From assembly GCF_020882245.1 (NCBI RefSeq), contig NC_083599.1, positions 22,206,865-22,270,864 on the forward strand: 64,000 nt of DNA, read 5' to 3'. The DNA is from Rhopalosiphum padi (taxonomy: Eukaryota; Arthropoda; Insecta; Hemiptera; Aphididae). Below the pieces are notes generated by a model. The model saw only the letters and a program-made list of their open reading frames with translations. It was not told the origin of the DNA and ran no database searches. The position numbers were made by a program, and so were the translations under genes. This document shows, in pieces, positions 40,211 to 52,449 of this stretch (within the stretch, counting starts at the first letter, position 1; each line of letters opens with the position of its first letter).

Positions 40211-40795
40211 TCGCCACTGTCAAATAATGCATATATCATTACAACACACACCCACAATAGCGCTGCGAAAATGTTCAATTATATACCGAGAATTTTGGCT
40301 GAAATTTTATGACGTCGCACAACACACTATTCATACGTACTGGTTAAATAAATAAACTGTGGTTGTCTACCACAAACTATATATAATAGTGGGCGGTCAC
40401 CTCTACTGTTACTCTTACGTCGTGATTACAAGAGTTAAGAACCTCACCAAATTCTGTCGATAAAATATGTTCTTGCAGTAGCTATAATAAGCTATTAACG
40501 GTTCGCGTTTAATAGTTATTGCAGTGATTCATTCTATAAACCAGTGGTCTTCCGTGACCCAGCAACCGCGGTAAGCACAAAACTAAGCTACTGCCAATTG
40601 CCATCTATACAACTGCGGGCTATAATATTGTACACTCACCAGTCACCACCACTGGTATCAACGATTAATTATGTGGGTCATCTATCACTGCTACCAGTCT
40701 TGCGACAACAACCGTTTTAGTTTGTTCAACACCGCGGGAATAATGATATTTTTCGATCGAACCGTTTTCAAATCTCCATACTCGAGTGTTACACA

Positions 40796-40930
40796 AGGCG
40801 ATTCACCAAGCATGCTCACCCCATGTTTAACATTAAAAAATACATTTATTTAAATTCTGATTTTAAACATACTTTCAAACTCGTAATACTTTTTGTACTA
40901 TTTAAGGAATATTCTATGGATATAAAAACT
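40796..40930 (+). repeat. Dispersed repeat, GATTCACCAA family (copy C)
   Basis: GATTCACCAAGCATGCTCAC starts at 40800, followed by CCC and an AT-rich body with ATTCTGATTTT. It is the best-preserved leading block of the family in this window. Confidence 0.7.
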
Positions 40931-41005
40931 TCTTTTTTGTAAATGAGAACCCCCCTCCTTTCTTATAGTAAATTATTAGTATTTTTTTAACCTTACTATG
41001 TACCT

Positions 41006-41181
41006 CAGCGGTTTCCAAAATGTGCTCCACAGTGGCTTACAAAGGCTCCGTTCGTAATACCACAATAAATGTATACAAAACACAGACAGATAACAATTAA
41101 CGTTAAATATTTCTTGGGGGCTCCACGACAAACTTCTACTTAAAAAAAGGCTCCGAGGCTAAGAAAGTTTGGGAACCGCTA
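41006..41181. mobile_element. Eroded hAT-like MITE
   Basis: CAGCGGTTTCCAAAATGTGC at 41006 is mirrored by the complement of AAGTTTGGGAACCGCT at 41165-41180, giving an inverted terminus of the CAGCGGTTCCCAAA type typical of hAT elements. Internally GGCTCC occurs several times (41042-41155). No exact 8-bp duplication survives: the left flank ATGTACCT and right flank GTACATTG share only GTAC. Confidence 0.65.
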
Positions 41182-41496
41182 GTACATTGTACTTAATTCA
41201 ACATTTGAACAAGTAGTTACTCAGTTATTAAAAAGCTTATATTAAGGGTATAATGCTCGTTCATAATATTAACAGCACAACAATTACAGATATACATACA
41301 TCCAATTTGTTGATAACTTATTGGGTATTTTTGGATTACTCCCAAACTTTGTTGAACTATATTTTCAACAGAAAAATATTTATTAGTTTTTTGTTGCCAA
41401 TAATACTCCAATATTTCAACTCTATGTTAAGAAAAATTTTACTGGATTAAAAACATCGAGCTCGTTTTGATAGATTCATCGTTGAAGTTCACTCCG

Positions 41497-41537
41497 AGAT
41501 TTTTATTTTTATTTTATTTATTTATTTTTTTTTTTTA
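41497..41537. repeat. T-rich simple tract
   Basis: (ATTT)n then a long T run. Read on the minus strand it forms an A-rich tail just after the 62-codon frame of 41518-41706. Confidence 0.7.
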
Positions 41538-41706
41538 CATAACAAAAAACATCATTCGCTAACATAAAGTTGTACTGATAACGGTATAAACTTAAAAATG
41601 CTCTACCGGTGTTTATAATGTCCAAAATATCACAAAGTTGTTTAATAGTGTCAAACTCATCATTTTTTAACTCAAGTAAAAGTTGTTTAACGAAAATTGG
41701 AGCCAT
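41518..41706 (-). CDS. Possible small coding exon, function unknown
   Basis: A minus-strand frame opens with a good insect start context (ATAAATGG) and reads MAPIFVKQLLLELKNDEFDT, then KQLCDILDIINTG, a balanced and plausibly helical segment unlike the I/F/Y-rich noise frames nearby. Two readings fit. In the first, it is a first coding exon ending at about 41606 with donor CCG|GTAGAG, giving about 33 residues. In the second, it is a fragment of a retroposed transcript, since the frame runs into an A-rich tail. No family was recognised and no downstream exon was identified. It may equally be chance. Confidence 0.25.
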   Translation of the reverse strand: MAPIFVKQLLLELKNDEFDTIKQLCDILDIINTGRAFLSLYRYQYNFMLANDVFCYVKKKNK

Positions 41707-43108
41707 TTATGGCACAAACTTTTAATGCCGGTGAAAATACAACAAAATATTAAAACTACTAATTTTTTGAGGATGAATAATACTCCTTAAAAATTATTTA
41801 ACAATAAGTTTTCTAGTACTTATTATACTTGGATCGTTTTAAAAAATGATATACAATGATGAATATAAATCAATAATTAATCGCCAAAGTCCACATATCT
41901 TCCAAGTCCATTATGATATAGTATTCTTAGTACATAAAGTTAAATAACTAAAATTAACTCATTAAATAATTATTTTGATTTTTGGACATGTTAATACTTT
42001 CAGAAAAATTATTCTCTAAATAATTTACATTAGAAAAGTTAGGTTCTCGTTTGAAAACCACAATCTGTATCTCAACAATACACTCCTTTAGTAGTATACT
42101 AAAATTTTCAAGAATTTGAAAACATAGTATAGTACTCTTTATTTGTATTTGAGAATTCCAAATAACAGATTTTTAATAATTGAATTATTGAAGAATATCC
42201 CCTATAGGAAGTATTATGCATATTTTATAAATCACCATGTTTATTATACAATATTGTGTAGTGTTACGAAACTCTAGGGAAACGATTCTTGGGCGATCAT
42301 CCATTACTTCGTGTCACCTCCAACCAGATAAAAACCGACACAGGCCCTCGTACAGCTGGGATGAATATCAGTCACCTATAATATTCAAAGGTTAGAAATA
42401 GGTTACGATATTTATCTATAGAATGTATTGTAACTGTTCTCGTATATAAAATACATATATACGCAGAGTACATTGTACAGATTTGGAAAATCCAAGTAAA
42501 AAATTATAAGTAAAATGTCAGTGAAGGATTATTAAACACTGTAATGTAGGTAAACAATAGATCACCACTTGGTATTATTCATACTTAGTCAGATATATTC
42601 AATACAGTAGAATTATATACAATTCAGTGTAATATTATTATTGTTACCAACAATAGCATAATTGGGTAGGATATTAGTTCAAGGATTCGTAAATGCTTGA
42701 ATGACTAAAACGTTCTGAACATAATATTATTCAGTCATAATCGGGCAAAGATATAATATAAGTACTTTGGTCTATCAGTACATGCAATGTATTATGCACA
42801 TGGCTTTTCTTTATAGGAGTATTTGTTATATCTATTGTAAAAAAATTTAACTTTTGTTGTTAACCAAAACGCGTTGTAGGTGAATATTTGTTAATTACCT
42901 ACAAAAATAAAAATGTATTAACATATAATTAAACACTATGAATTAGTAATGTGGGAGTATAAAAATGATATTTTTCCCGAATGAATTGTTGATCCACACA
43001 GCTTACAATTTTTTTGTATAATTTTTTTACTAACTGGTCTTAATGTGCTTTGCTCAATAATAAATCATTATAAATAATTATATATATGCATATTTTATTA
43101 TGCATATA
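41707..43108. other. AT-rich non-coding stretch
   Basis: No supported gene. A GC-richer spot at 42255-42370 has no open frame of interest. Confidence 0.5.
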
Positions 43109-43230
43109 AGGTGATTCACCGAACATCCATACACCTTCCCCCTATTCAAAATCTGATTTTTGAAATTTTAAAATAAACTTAAACACCATATTATTTTCAT
43201 ATTCTTGACATAATATACATACAAATATAT
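43109..43230 (+). repeat. Dispersed repeat, GATTCACCAA family (copy D)
   Basis: GATTCACCGAACATCCATAC at 43113, then a pyrimidine-rich stretch (CACCTTCCCCC) and TCTGATTTTTGAAATTTTAA, paralleling copies A-C. More diverged than copy C. Confidence 0.6.
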
Positions 43231-43623
43231 AATTATTATATTATAACTCAAACTAATATATATAATATCAAACATTTTTTTGGAGTATTACACGCGTAAT
43301 ATTGAACCGGAATTACCACCGTTTTTTATATCAAAATATCAACAAACTTCTGTGTTACATTGATTAGTGATCTACATATAAATATTGATATACCTTATTA
43401 TGGTATAAATTTGATATGCCGTACATCAATTAATAAATTAATCATTAACAGAGACCACAGCGTGCTAATAGTATAGCCGCTGCTGCGTTCTCTGAAATTT
43501 AAATGTTATAAAGTAAAATAAAATGGATGCCTGTATTAAATATTTATATTTAAATTAAAAAAAAATCTAAAGAAAGATAGTATAACTTATAAGTGATGCA
43601 TTTCACAGGAACGATTACCTTTT

Positions 43624-44194
43624 GGGCTATAGTGTCACTTTTCGGCTAAAACGTACAGTTCCCTTTTTGGCTAATACAGTTTTCTTTAAAATTTACAATT
43701 ATAATAACTGAACTTGAAAATGTTTATATTTAATTAATTAAATATGATTGTACCCATAAATGTGATTTTTAATTATCAAAATTATTACATACAACTGTGT
43801 GAACAATATATGTATTCATGGACAAAGAGTATATCAAAAATTAAGATTATGTTTATTTTTTATGTGATTTTTGTCTCACATATTGTTAAATGTGTGAAAA
43901 AAAAAATAAAACAAAATAATTTGCAATATACCTAATATTTTTACATTTTACCTTAGTTAAATTTAAAACTAATTTTTGTTTGATATTTTTTTCTATTTTT
44001 ATAGCCTTCAATGTAAGTTTAATTTCGTTTATATTTGATTTTTTTAAAATTAAGATAAAACAAAGTTGTTATTAATGTTATATAGTATTAATTGTCAAAT
44101 TCTATAAATTTTGTAAATTTTAAAGAAAACTGGCCGAAAAGGGAAAATGGCTGAAAAAAATAACTGTAAGTTTTTGCCGAAACGGGTGACGCCC
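43624..44194. mobile_element. TIR DNA transposon, non-autonomous, about 571 bp
   Basis: Long imperfect inverted repeats: the left arm (about 43624-43699) contains GTGTCACTTTTCGGC, ACAGTT and CAGTTTTCTTTAAAATTTAC. The right arm (about 44112-44194) contains their complements in mirrored order, including CTTTAAAATTTACAA and CAGTTTTCTTTAAA. Each arm repeats a TTTTCGGC-like motif two or three times (43640, 43665; complement near 44129, 44147, 44173). The right end finishes ACGGGTGACGCCC. Inverted similarity may extend slightly outward (GGAA at 43608, TTCC at 44196). No transposase frame is present. No clear target duplication was found. Confidence 0.8.
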
Positions 44195-44199
44195 ATTCC

Positions 44200-47163
44200 G
44201 CAGATATTGTCACGCGTATTTAGGTACCTACCTCAAAGAATACCACTTACGCAATTTCAATTAAATGATTGCTACGATATTTTTTGTGCATTACGTTCAG
44301 TATTATTGTTCTCATTGTTGTAGAACCGTTTGTGTATGTGTATTTTATGTGCATTTATTAATTAACGGAAACAAAAAATATAATTCGCACGCGTTCATCA
44401 AATTATAATAACTTTTAATACTCTAATGCTGCAGTAATAGAAATCCGCGAGAACAACTCGTCACGCGAAAATTAAAATATGACCAAAAGCGGAATAATTA
44501 TTAATCACAATAATAATACTACATGCGCAGCACAAGTAATAATTTGTTTCAGTGATGCATAGTAATATTCACAAAAAGATGTTTATTTTAATAATTGATT
44601 AATTATTCATCAACTGCGCTGAAGTTCATAAGTCACGACAATAGAAATAAAAGTTTTTTAATTTAAAACAACGCATTGTGACAAATTATTGTTGACATTT
44701 GACAGTAATTAAAATTTGTACTGTGAAATGTACAACAAATATCATTAAATAACAACTTACCTACATAATTTATACTTACTCGTATTATATTTATACGCTT
44801 GTCTCTTATAGGATACAACATTTTTAGTCGGATATGTGTATTTGCAGATAGCGACTAAATTATATACAATGCATGTATCGTTTAAGACGTTTAGGTAGTA
44901 GTTTAAAAAAAGCAATTCAAAGCAAAATAGCTGTATAATTTTTTATGTGAACGAGCAGAATTTTCTACTTGAAAACTCACATTTAAATATTGGTCTAATG
45001 TGTACATCTTCGAATGTAAATTTATCAAGACATACTCTAAAATCAATGACCATAATATGCTATATAGACTCTAAAATATAGTTTTTATTTTCTTCCAATT
45101 CAGCAGTAAATTATAAAATCAAAAATTCTATAAGCTTTCAGTTCTTATCGTCTATCATTGTCGGGGTTTCAACAAGTAGATACGTGTTGAATATAAATTA
45201 GAAAATGTACAACTTATCGAAAAATGTTAATTTATAATTTTTCCATTTAATTCTAGGATGCAATTTTGATCGTTTGTCCAAAATATTGAAAGTACCTTTA
45301 TGTAGAAATAGAAAAATGTAACTTTAAGCCAATTAGAAATAAAATTAGATTTTAAAATCATAAAATTAAGTAAAATTAGTATAATATAATAGTCTTACCT
45401 ATCGAAATAAAAATCAAATCTATAATGAATTTATGAAATATATTTTATATTTATAATGATGTGCAATGAATAATACTACTCGAAGATTATTATTAAAAAG
45501 TATAAAATAATAACAATCTATATTATAATAGAAGACATTTTGAGAGGACAGATTATAGGCAGGTTAAAGTGGTGTGGTTTTACTCAATTTTCAACAGCAA
45601 TTTCAGAAAAACTAAATGATCGTTATATAATGTGTTGTTGAGATGCTGTAGACAATTTAAAAACAATGTAACACTAAATGACTAAATCATAAATACGTTA
45701 TGATATACCACTATTACGTATTTAAAAATAACCTCACACTGAAATTGAAAAAATATATATTAGTAACCTATAAATATGATTAAGTATAGAGAGATTAAGA
45801 GTACCTAAAGTAATATTTACACTAAGATTTGTATTTTATATTCCCTGTACCATATCGTAATTTATGTTCAGTGACGGCCATAGGATGTTTTTTAAATGGT
45901 GCAGTTTTGGGACAATTTAATTTTTGATACGACTTGCGAAAATGTAATGTCATACTTATGGGGAGTTTCTCTCACGCCACCTAAACCCTAAACATAATAT
46001 ACGTACAATTATAAAGTAATATGTGTATTTTTTTGTTAAACTGATGTTGTATCTAAATTAAAAATTAAAAGTCAAAACGAACGAAGATTTGGAGGCTATG
46101 GCAATTTGCAAATTTTAGTAATTTTTGTAGATTTGTAAAAATGTTTTGAGTAGAATAATTACTACCTAAACTAAATACATTGAGTATGATTATTTTATAG
46201 TCGTTATATAAAACTACTATACATATCCTAATATCTATTGAATGCTTATCCTTAAATCATAATGCTTAATAAGTTATTTGAAAAATTACTTAGGTAATTT
46301 TCAATTGATATGCGTCGGATAGGTAGATTAACATTAATTAAATCTCCTCAACAATTAGTAAAAAAAAAGTGGTTTTCTTTTGGAAAAAAAATAAATTTAT
46401 GATTGTATCACCACAGTATTCTCCAGTATAAACAGTTTAAATTTTAAGTATTTAAAAGTATTTAAATATATTCTATACGAGTAAACATAAAATTTCCAAA
46501 AATCAGAATTAGGTCATATTTACAGAGCTTAATTATTGTTTATATACTTCAGCGTTGTTGTTACTTGTTACGTTAAAGAAATTATTATGTACGAATATTT
46601 AAGTGAACATTTTGATATTTTGCATTTTAGTATACATCATATTTTATATTTTACTTTAAGGTGGTACGGTAAAGTATAATATAGAATTTCTGAAAGCGTC
46701 ACCACCGGTTATGTTATATATTTTGAAGTTTTTAAAAATTTAAATTGAGTATTTTCTTAATATATTGTTATAATTCCGACTGAAATACGATTAAACCGTT
46801 GACTGACAACTTATGATATTTCATTATAATAACTATACAGTTTAATCATTATTAAATTGTCCAGACTGTTCATACTTCAGTGCCTACTAAAATGACAATA
46901 CGTATTAAACTTTAACGATAAATATTGCTGTTGTTTTAATAATTCTGTACGTAATGTATGTGGGTCCAAAGACTAACCGACCAATTAATTTACTTTTTAA
47001 TTAAACACGTTTATGGGAATACGTCTTTGGTTCTAATGACCTAATGCAAATATAAATATAATATTATATAATAGATACAACGTCATTATCGTTTCGTAGA
47101 ATCGTTCGTATAAAATAGAGAATTACGAGGAATTAACAGATTACATTACGACTTTGTAAACAC
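44200..47163. other. AT-rich non-coding stretch
   Basis: No supported gene. At 45871, CAGTGACGGCCATAGGATG resembles a CAGTG-type transposon terminus, and GGGGAGTTTCTCTCACGCC at about 45960-45978 is a GC-richer echo; no element could be delimited. Confidence 0.45.
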
Positions 47164-47345
47164 CCCGCGGGTGAACCGGGTCCGCAACTTTTCATCGCGT
47201 TTCCGTCGTCTTTTTCAGTATAATATTATTTTTTCTATTTTGCCGTTTGTGACCTGTAGATCTTGGTGCCCGGCAGGCAGCTCTACGAACCGTTTTCAAT
47301 CAACGCGAAGCTCTCTTGCGAAGCTCCGACCAAACAAACGAATAG
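47164..47345. other. GC-richer patch
   Basis: Begins CCCGCGGGTGAACCGGGTCC and contains TTTCCGTCGTCTTTTTCAG at about 47201-47219, which would serve as a splice acceptor on the plus strand. The frame that follows is short and unrecognised. Confidence 0.25.
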
Positions 47346-47765
47346 AATATAATATAATATCTGCTATAATAATAGTAGGTAGGTATAAATAAAAACGCAA
47401 ACGACAAGTGAGCGTCTTTGTAAAAACCGATATTATGTTTTTCTAGTTCCGCTCTTGGTTCGCTATCGCATATCTGAATACGTCCAAAATCGTTCACCCG
47501 TAATAATCTGAGCTGTTACCCGTATCATAATAATATATTGTGCCTAGTGCCTATGCAGTCTGCATTATAATCCCGTATTGTTTATGTACACACCGAATTT
47601 GGATTTGCGAATTAATATCACGATGTCACCGTTATATTTTACGGGTTGGGTCTATCTAAATACATAATATTATGGCCACCACCAAATAATCGTTCGAGTC
47701 AAATATTGTGGTCGTGATGAAAAAACTGTTTTTCTAGATAGTTGACAATTATTAATAAGTGTTAA

Positions 47766-48199
47766 GGGGATTCGATACTGTGATTTTCTGTTTTTGTCTA
47801 ATGCACGTGCGACATAGGCTTTTAGACGGATCCTTTGCCAATCATACCAATTGATCCAACAAAGCAATAAGAATTCTGAAAACAGATTTGCATTTTTCGT
47901 CAAGTGTATTTGAAATCGACTTTCTCACAGCTTTGTTATTTTCCTTCAAATTCCTAAAAAAATTATGTTAAAAAAGAGTACTTAAAAATTAACGTATTTC
48001 AATTTTTAGAGAAGTTAAAATCAAAAAGTCAAAAATCTGGGAAAGTCAATTTCAAGTAGATGCAACGACAAATTTAAATCTGTTTTTAGAATTCTTATCG
48101 CTTCATTGGATCAATTGGTATGATTGGCAAAGGATCCGTTTAAAATCTTATGTCACGCGTACGTTAGACAAAAACAGAAAATCACGGTATCGAATCCCC
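47766..48199. mobile_element. Fold-back / long-TIR element, about 434 bp
   Basis: The left arm 47766-47930 and right arm 48037-48199 are inverted copies of each other along nearly their full length of about 165 bp. Matching blocks include GGGGATTCGATAC, GTGATTTTCTGTTTTTGTCT, GGATCCTTTGCCAATCATAC and AGAATTC. The loop is about 106 bp. The left flank is TTAA (47762-47765) and the right flank TTTA (48200-48203), compatible with a TTAA target duplication bearing one mutation. TTAA targets are used by piggyBac, Kolobok and some other superfamilies. Nothing inside codes for protein; the minus-strand frame crossing the left arm is a by-product. Confidence 0.88.
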
Positions 48200-48209
48200 T
48201 TTACGATAA

Positions 48210-49812
48210 AATATGTTTGCAAAAATAAAATAATCCAATTTTAAACATTTTTTGTCGTAATAGTTTATATTAAATTTTTATATCGATAGACTATCTATCT
48301 ATATGATTTTTTGTTTAATAATCAAAATTTAAATTGTTTTATGTACTGAATAATTTTAATTTTTTTTAATTATTTAAAGTATTTTAGACAAACGGAGTAA
48401 GTTACTGTGTAACTCCACTTAAAAACGCTCAATAACAGTTGTATAATGGAAAACAGTAAAAACTAGATTGATTTTTTTTTAAATATTTTTTTAAAATAGC
48501 GTTACAATTATACTATACTCGAGGTAGGTCCTTCAAAACAACTAAAAATATCTTGTTTAAAAATACAATATTATTTACACTAAAATATGTGTATGTGGCC
48601 ATTGACCGATGAAATGGTTCGTCCTGTAAAGTTAATGCGATCTCAGTTTGCCGAGGATACGAAAAATAAAAAAATGAAATAACAACATTTAAGTTATCCC
48701 ATTATTACGATCTCTGCGGGGTTTTCCAAACCGTACATTTCAAATTTAAATTACAATTATTAATAACACTCAATAGTAGGTATCGCGTGTTATGATAATA
48801 TGGTTACAACGATTCGTAGACATGCAGACATGCAGTAAACGTGCTTTTTTTTACCATTTAATTTTATCTACTCGCCATTATAGTTATAACAATCGCCAAG
48901 AAAATCATTAACAGGTATTTTTCTCACTTTAATATTTTATTTGATAAATATATATACATATGTATATTATTACTTATTACATGTATCTGTCGTCTGTCAA
49001 TCTAACCTTCAAACACAGTACAATATAATATACAATAACTTTATAATACCAGCAAAAATATTATAATAGCCATTATAAATGTATATTAGTGTTGACTAAC
49101 GCGCAACGTACAACAATTATAAATAGTAACACGTTTCTGGAAGTATAGGGACCAGGGATGTTGATTAATGTCAGAACTTAGCATGATAAATATATTAGGT
49201 ATATTAAAACTTCATTCAAGTAAAAACCATATATAGAGTATAATATTTTAATTTTCTACATCGTAATATATATATATACGCATTAAAGACATACTAGTTC
49301 ATTATTAACTGCAGCATGAACTCATGCAGTCATGCAAATAACTATATTTTGAAAATAATATGCATAAACATATGTATGTTTTTATTAATAATTAATCCAG
49401 GATTTATAAACACATTTGTTTTTATGATCGAGGATTTAGACCAAATTGTGTCAATTTCGATAATTGAATTTAACCTAACCTAACTCAACGACCACTTAGT
49501 ATAATACAAATATCTCTAAAATATTGGTTTAAACAAAATAAAATTATAATTGTTTACAACACGTGCCTTAATATTTTTACATCATAAATAATTTGGTATA
49601 GTAAGGGCATATTTACGCAATTGTTTATAATTTTTAGGTCATGAATATAATTATAATTCTTAATATATAGTGTTATGTATAATACTGTATCCTTATAGTG
49701 TATAAATACATATGTTCTATAGGGTTAAGTCCGTATATCTTATAAAAATAAAAATAAAACAAATTATGACATAGGCACGAGAATAATTATTAAAATTCAT
49801 CTTAATTTTAAT
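48210..49812. other. AT-rich non-coding stretch
   Basis: No supported gene. At about 49470-49485, AACCTAACCTAACTC carries two copies of the telomere-type pentamer CCTAA. Confidence 0.55.
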
Positions 49813-49958
49813 AAACATACTCGCCAATCATGCTCGCCTTCGGAAAAACATGGTTAAAATTTTTCAAATTTTGATTCTATTGGAACATTCAATTATGCTT
49901 AAACACTAAATTTTAAAATACTCGAGGACTAGCATTACTATTGGCGAATCATGTACAC
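49813..49958. mobile_element. GATTCACCAA-family element with both ends (copy E)
   Basis: The left end, ACTCGCCAATCATGCTCGCC at 49819, aligns to the family leader GATTCACCAAGCATGCTCAC. The right end at about 49932-49954, in complement, reads CATGATTCGCCAATAGTAAT, similar to the same leader. This copy is therefore about 145 bp with inverted ends, suggesting the family is a MITE with TIRs and that other copies have lost or diverged right ends. The internal body includes TTTTCAAATTTTGATTC, also seen in copies A and D. Confidence 0.6.
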
Positions 49959-50037
49959 GTTACTGCAGCAGGTTGTTGTATCACAAATTGTCATGTTGAA
50001 CATCCTCGCCGATATCATTCACCGACCACTGGAGGTG

Positions 50038-50250
50038 CTGTGACTGTGGGCCACTAGTTTTTAAATTGTTGTGTAAATATCACAGAAGCCCACATGCACA
50101 TCACACCGGTAATCGTGTATATTTGCGGATGACGGTCTTGGTCGGATTCTGTTGGTCGCGGACGTATTGAATACCAGAATCGAAGTTCTGTGGTAGTGGG
50201 CCACTCGAATACAAACAGTGGCTCACAAACACATCACATCATCAATGTAT
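50038..50250. repeat. Imperfect direct repeat, about 60-70 bp unit
   Basis: GCTGTGACTGTGGGCCACTA near 50038-50057 followed by CACATGCACATCACAC is echoed about 150 bp later by CTGTGGTAGTGGGCCACTCG near 50190 followed by CACAAACACATCACATC. The unit diverges between the shared blocks. It could be a degraded tandem duplication or part of a transposon end. Confidence 0.55.
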
Positions 50251-52065
50251 TTAAATTCTTAACGACGTTTCGTATTGTTTATTAATGTATTACAATGTTT
50301 ACTGAGACTATAATTAGAAACGAAGAGAACAGGTTATATAATTATATAAAATACATATAATATTTATTTAGACATAGGCAAAACAATTTCCCTCAAATAA
50401 AGGGTGGGGGGGCGTCTTAAATTTTGTAAAATTGTTATCATATAATATTAGTTGTTTTTGTTTCTATATCTTAAATGATCACAAGTTAGATGAATTAATC
50501 ATTAATTCATATCAATAGATAATGAAAAATTTATTTTTATTTTGTATTAATTCTGTTAGTTCTTATATTGAATGGAAAAACGATTAACTAAAAGTAAAAG
50601 CATAGCTAAAATACATTTTATTGTACACGTACTACGTATATATATATGGATATTTATCTACAGATGATCGGTATATATATATAACAACAGATCGTGTGGC
50701 TTGAGCTTGCATCAACATAGATAATATGGAAGAAGATTTTTGGAAGTGCGTTTAATAAAAACGTGGTTATAAGAACATCAATGGTTCTAAACAGATTTTT
50801 TTCATTATCAATTATTCATACGGTTAAAGAACAAAATAGATCAAAAATAATTACTGACGAATGTGATCAATGGAATTCAGAAGTAAATATTGACTCCTTT
50901 TCAGAAAAAAAGCAAACCAATTGATTTAAAGTAATACCTATTAATATATATATATAAATATTGTGAGTACGTGAGATCACTCTAAGGATATATTTATCAA
51001 TGTATCAATATGATAAACAATTATTTGCTAAAAATAATCAATTGTTTATTTCGTAAATAGTTTTTGAGTACCTACTTAATGTTCAATTATCAAACATTTT
51101 ACCCCCTCTTAGATATTATCCTTGTTTTTTCTATATGTATATTTATATTTATTTTACATAATATTATTATACTCGAGTACATAATATAATAATACATAAT
51201 ATAGTTGGTGAAAAAAAATTGTACATACATTGATGAACATAATAATAATGTACACGCAGAACTAATTTCATAACAATTTTGCAAAGTTAAGACTTTAAGA
51301 GCAAAATAATACATTTTTTATTTTTTAACAAAGCAAATAAGAATATTTATTTGTGATATTCGTAGCAATATTTTAGCTTACCATAAAATGAACCACGATC
51401 TACTACAGCTGCTGTGGTTTCCTGAAAAGATAATGAGTATTTCTCAAAGTCGACTTGTATACAACATAATATATAACAGCTCACATGATAACCAATCGAC
51501 CGACTTATTGTAATATAATATTATGCTGAAAAGTACACACCCGAACAATGAACAAATTAAAACCACGTATAGACTTTAACGAATAATCGGCCGGATCAAT
51601 TATTAATATTTTATTAATGACGTTTTCGACGGAATATTTATCACATACAATTGTCAAGTTCAAATTCGCATTTTAACTTTGCTTCCCATCACATATTTGA
51701 TTTATTGACATTTTTAATACGCTACTGGTAAATTAAATTGCAGTACAATATATTATTTTTATGCCACGGCTACGATAAAAATGTTACGCTAATCATTTGG
51801 ATTTCAACGAAAAAAATCTCCACAAAATAATTAATTTTAAACTTTGCCCGACAACTTAGTTGCAGGCAATCGACTGTATACGACTTAATTTTGCTTTAAT
51901 AATTATATGAGTTATATCATAAAAAAAAGTTTTACCTATATAATAATATTATAATATAAACCACTCTGCACACTAAGACTTCATATCCACTACAATAATG
52001 ATTAGTATGCTGAGTATGCATCGCATTAACCACCGCGGGAATTCGTCAATCCGTTTTTCCTGGAC
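50251..52065. other. AT-rich non-coding stretch
   Basis: No supported gene and no clear bounded repeat. Confidence 0.55.
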
Positions 52066-52110
52066 TTACCGTAGGCCGCCTATAGTGTGGCCATCATGGT
52101 CTACCACCGT
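52066..52110 (-). other. Candidate splice donor after short minus-strand frame
   Basis: On the minus strand a short frame starting ATGACGGTGGTAGACC (about 52113) runs to CTACG|GTAAGTCC near 52070. GTAAGT is a near-ideal 5' splice site. The frame would give only about 14 residues (beginning MTVVDHDGHTIGGL), so it would be a short first coding exon. The 105-codon minus-strand frame just upstream (52132-52449) looks like chance. Tentative. Confidence 0.25.
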
Positions 52111-52449
52111 CATCGTATTCAATATTCATTATTACTGGAAGAAATAATAATAATGAAGGAATTTTCGTCTAATCCAAACGCACGGACGTCTAGACATTCT
52201 GCGAGATCGCCGTAATGGACAAATGTCTACGTTCGGGAAAAGTCCTTTAAAACGCCATCGACATTTTTCTTTACTTAAAATATTATTGAACCACAACCGT
52301 GGACGGTATATACGATGACATTGAATTAATAGTTCTTCGCGTGAGAATATTATAATCGTTGCTTTGCCGTATACGTAATTGTACGTTGTATACCTACTTA
52401 CGTTCGGATAGGCCAAAGGACTCGCATAATATATTCTCAGGTGGGGCAC

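Noticed and set aside
47670..47903. 77-codon minus-strand frame
   Set aside because: It lies over the left arm of the fold-back element; translation of an inverted repeat.
49466..49485. Interstitial telomere array
   Set aside because: Only about two CCTAA units; too short to call a telomeric array, though noted as relevant to the LINE target.
52132..52449. 105-codon minus-strand frame
   Set aside because: No domain, and composition suggests chance; only the donor-like site beyond it is reported, tentatively.
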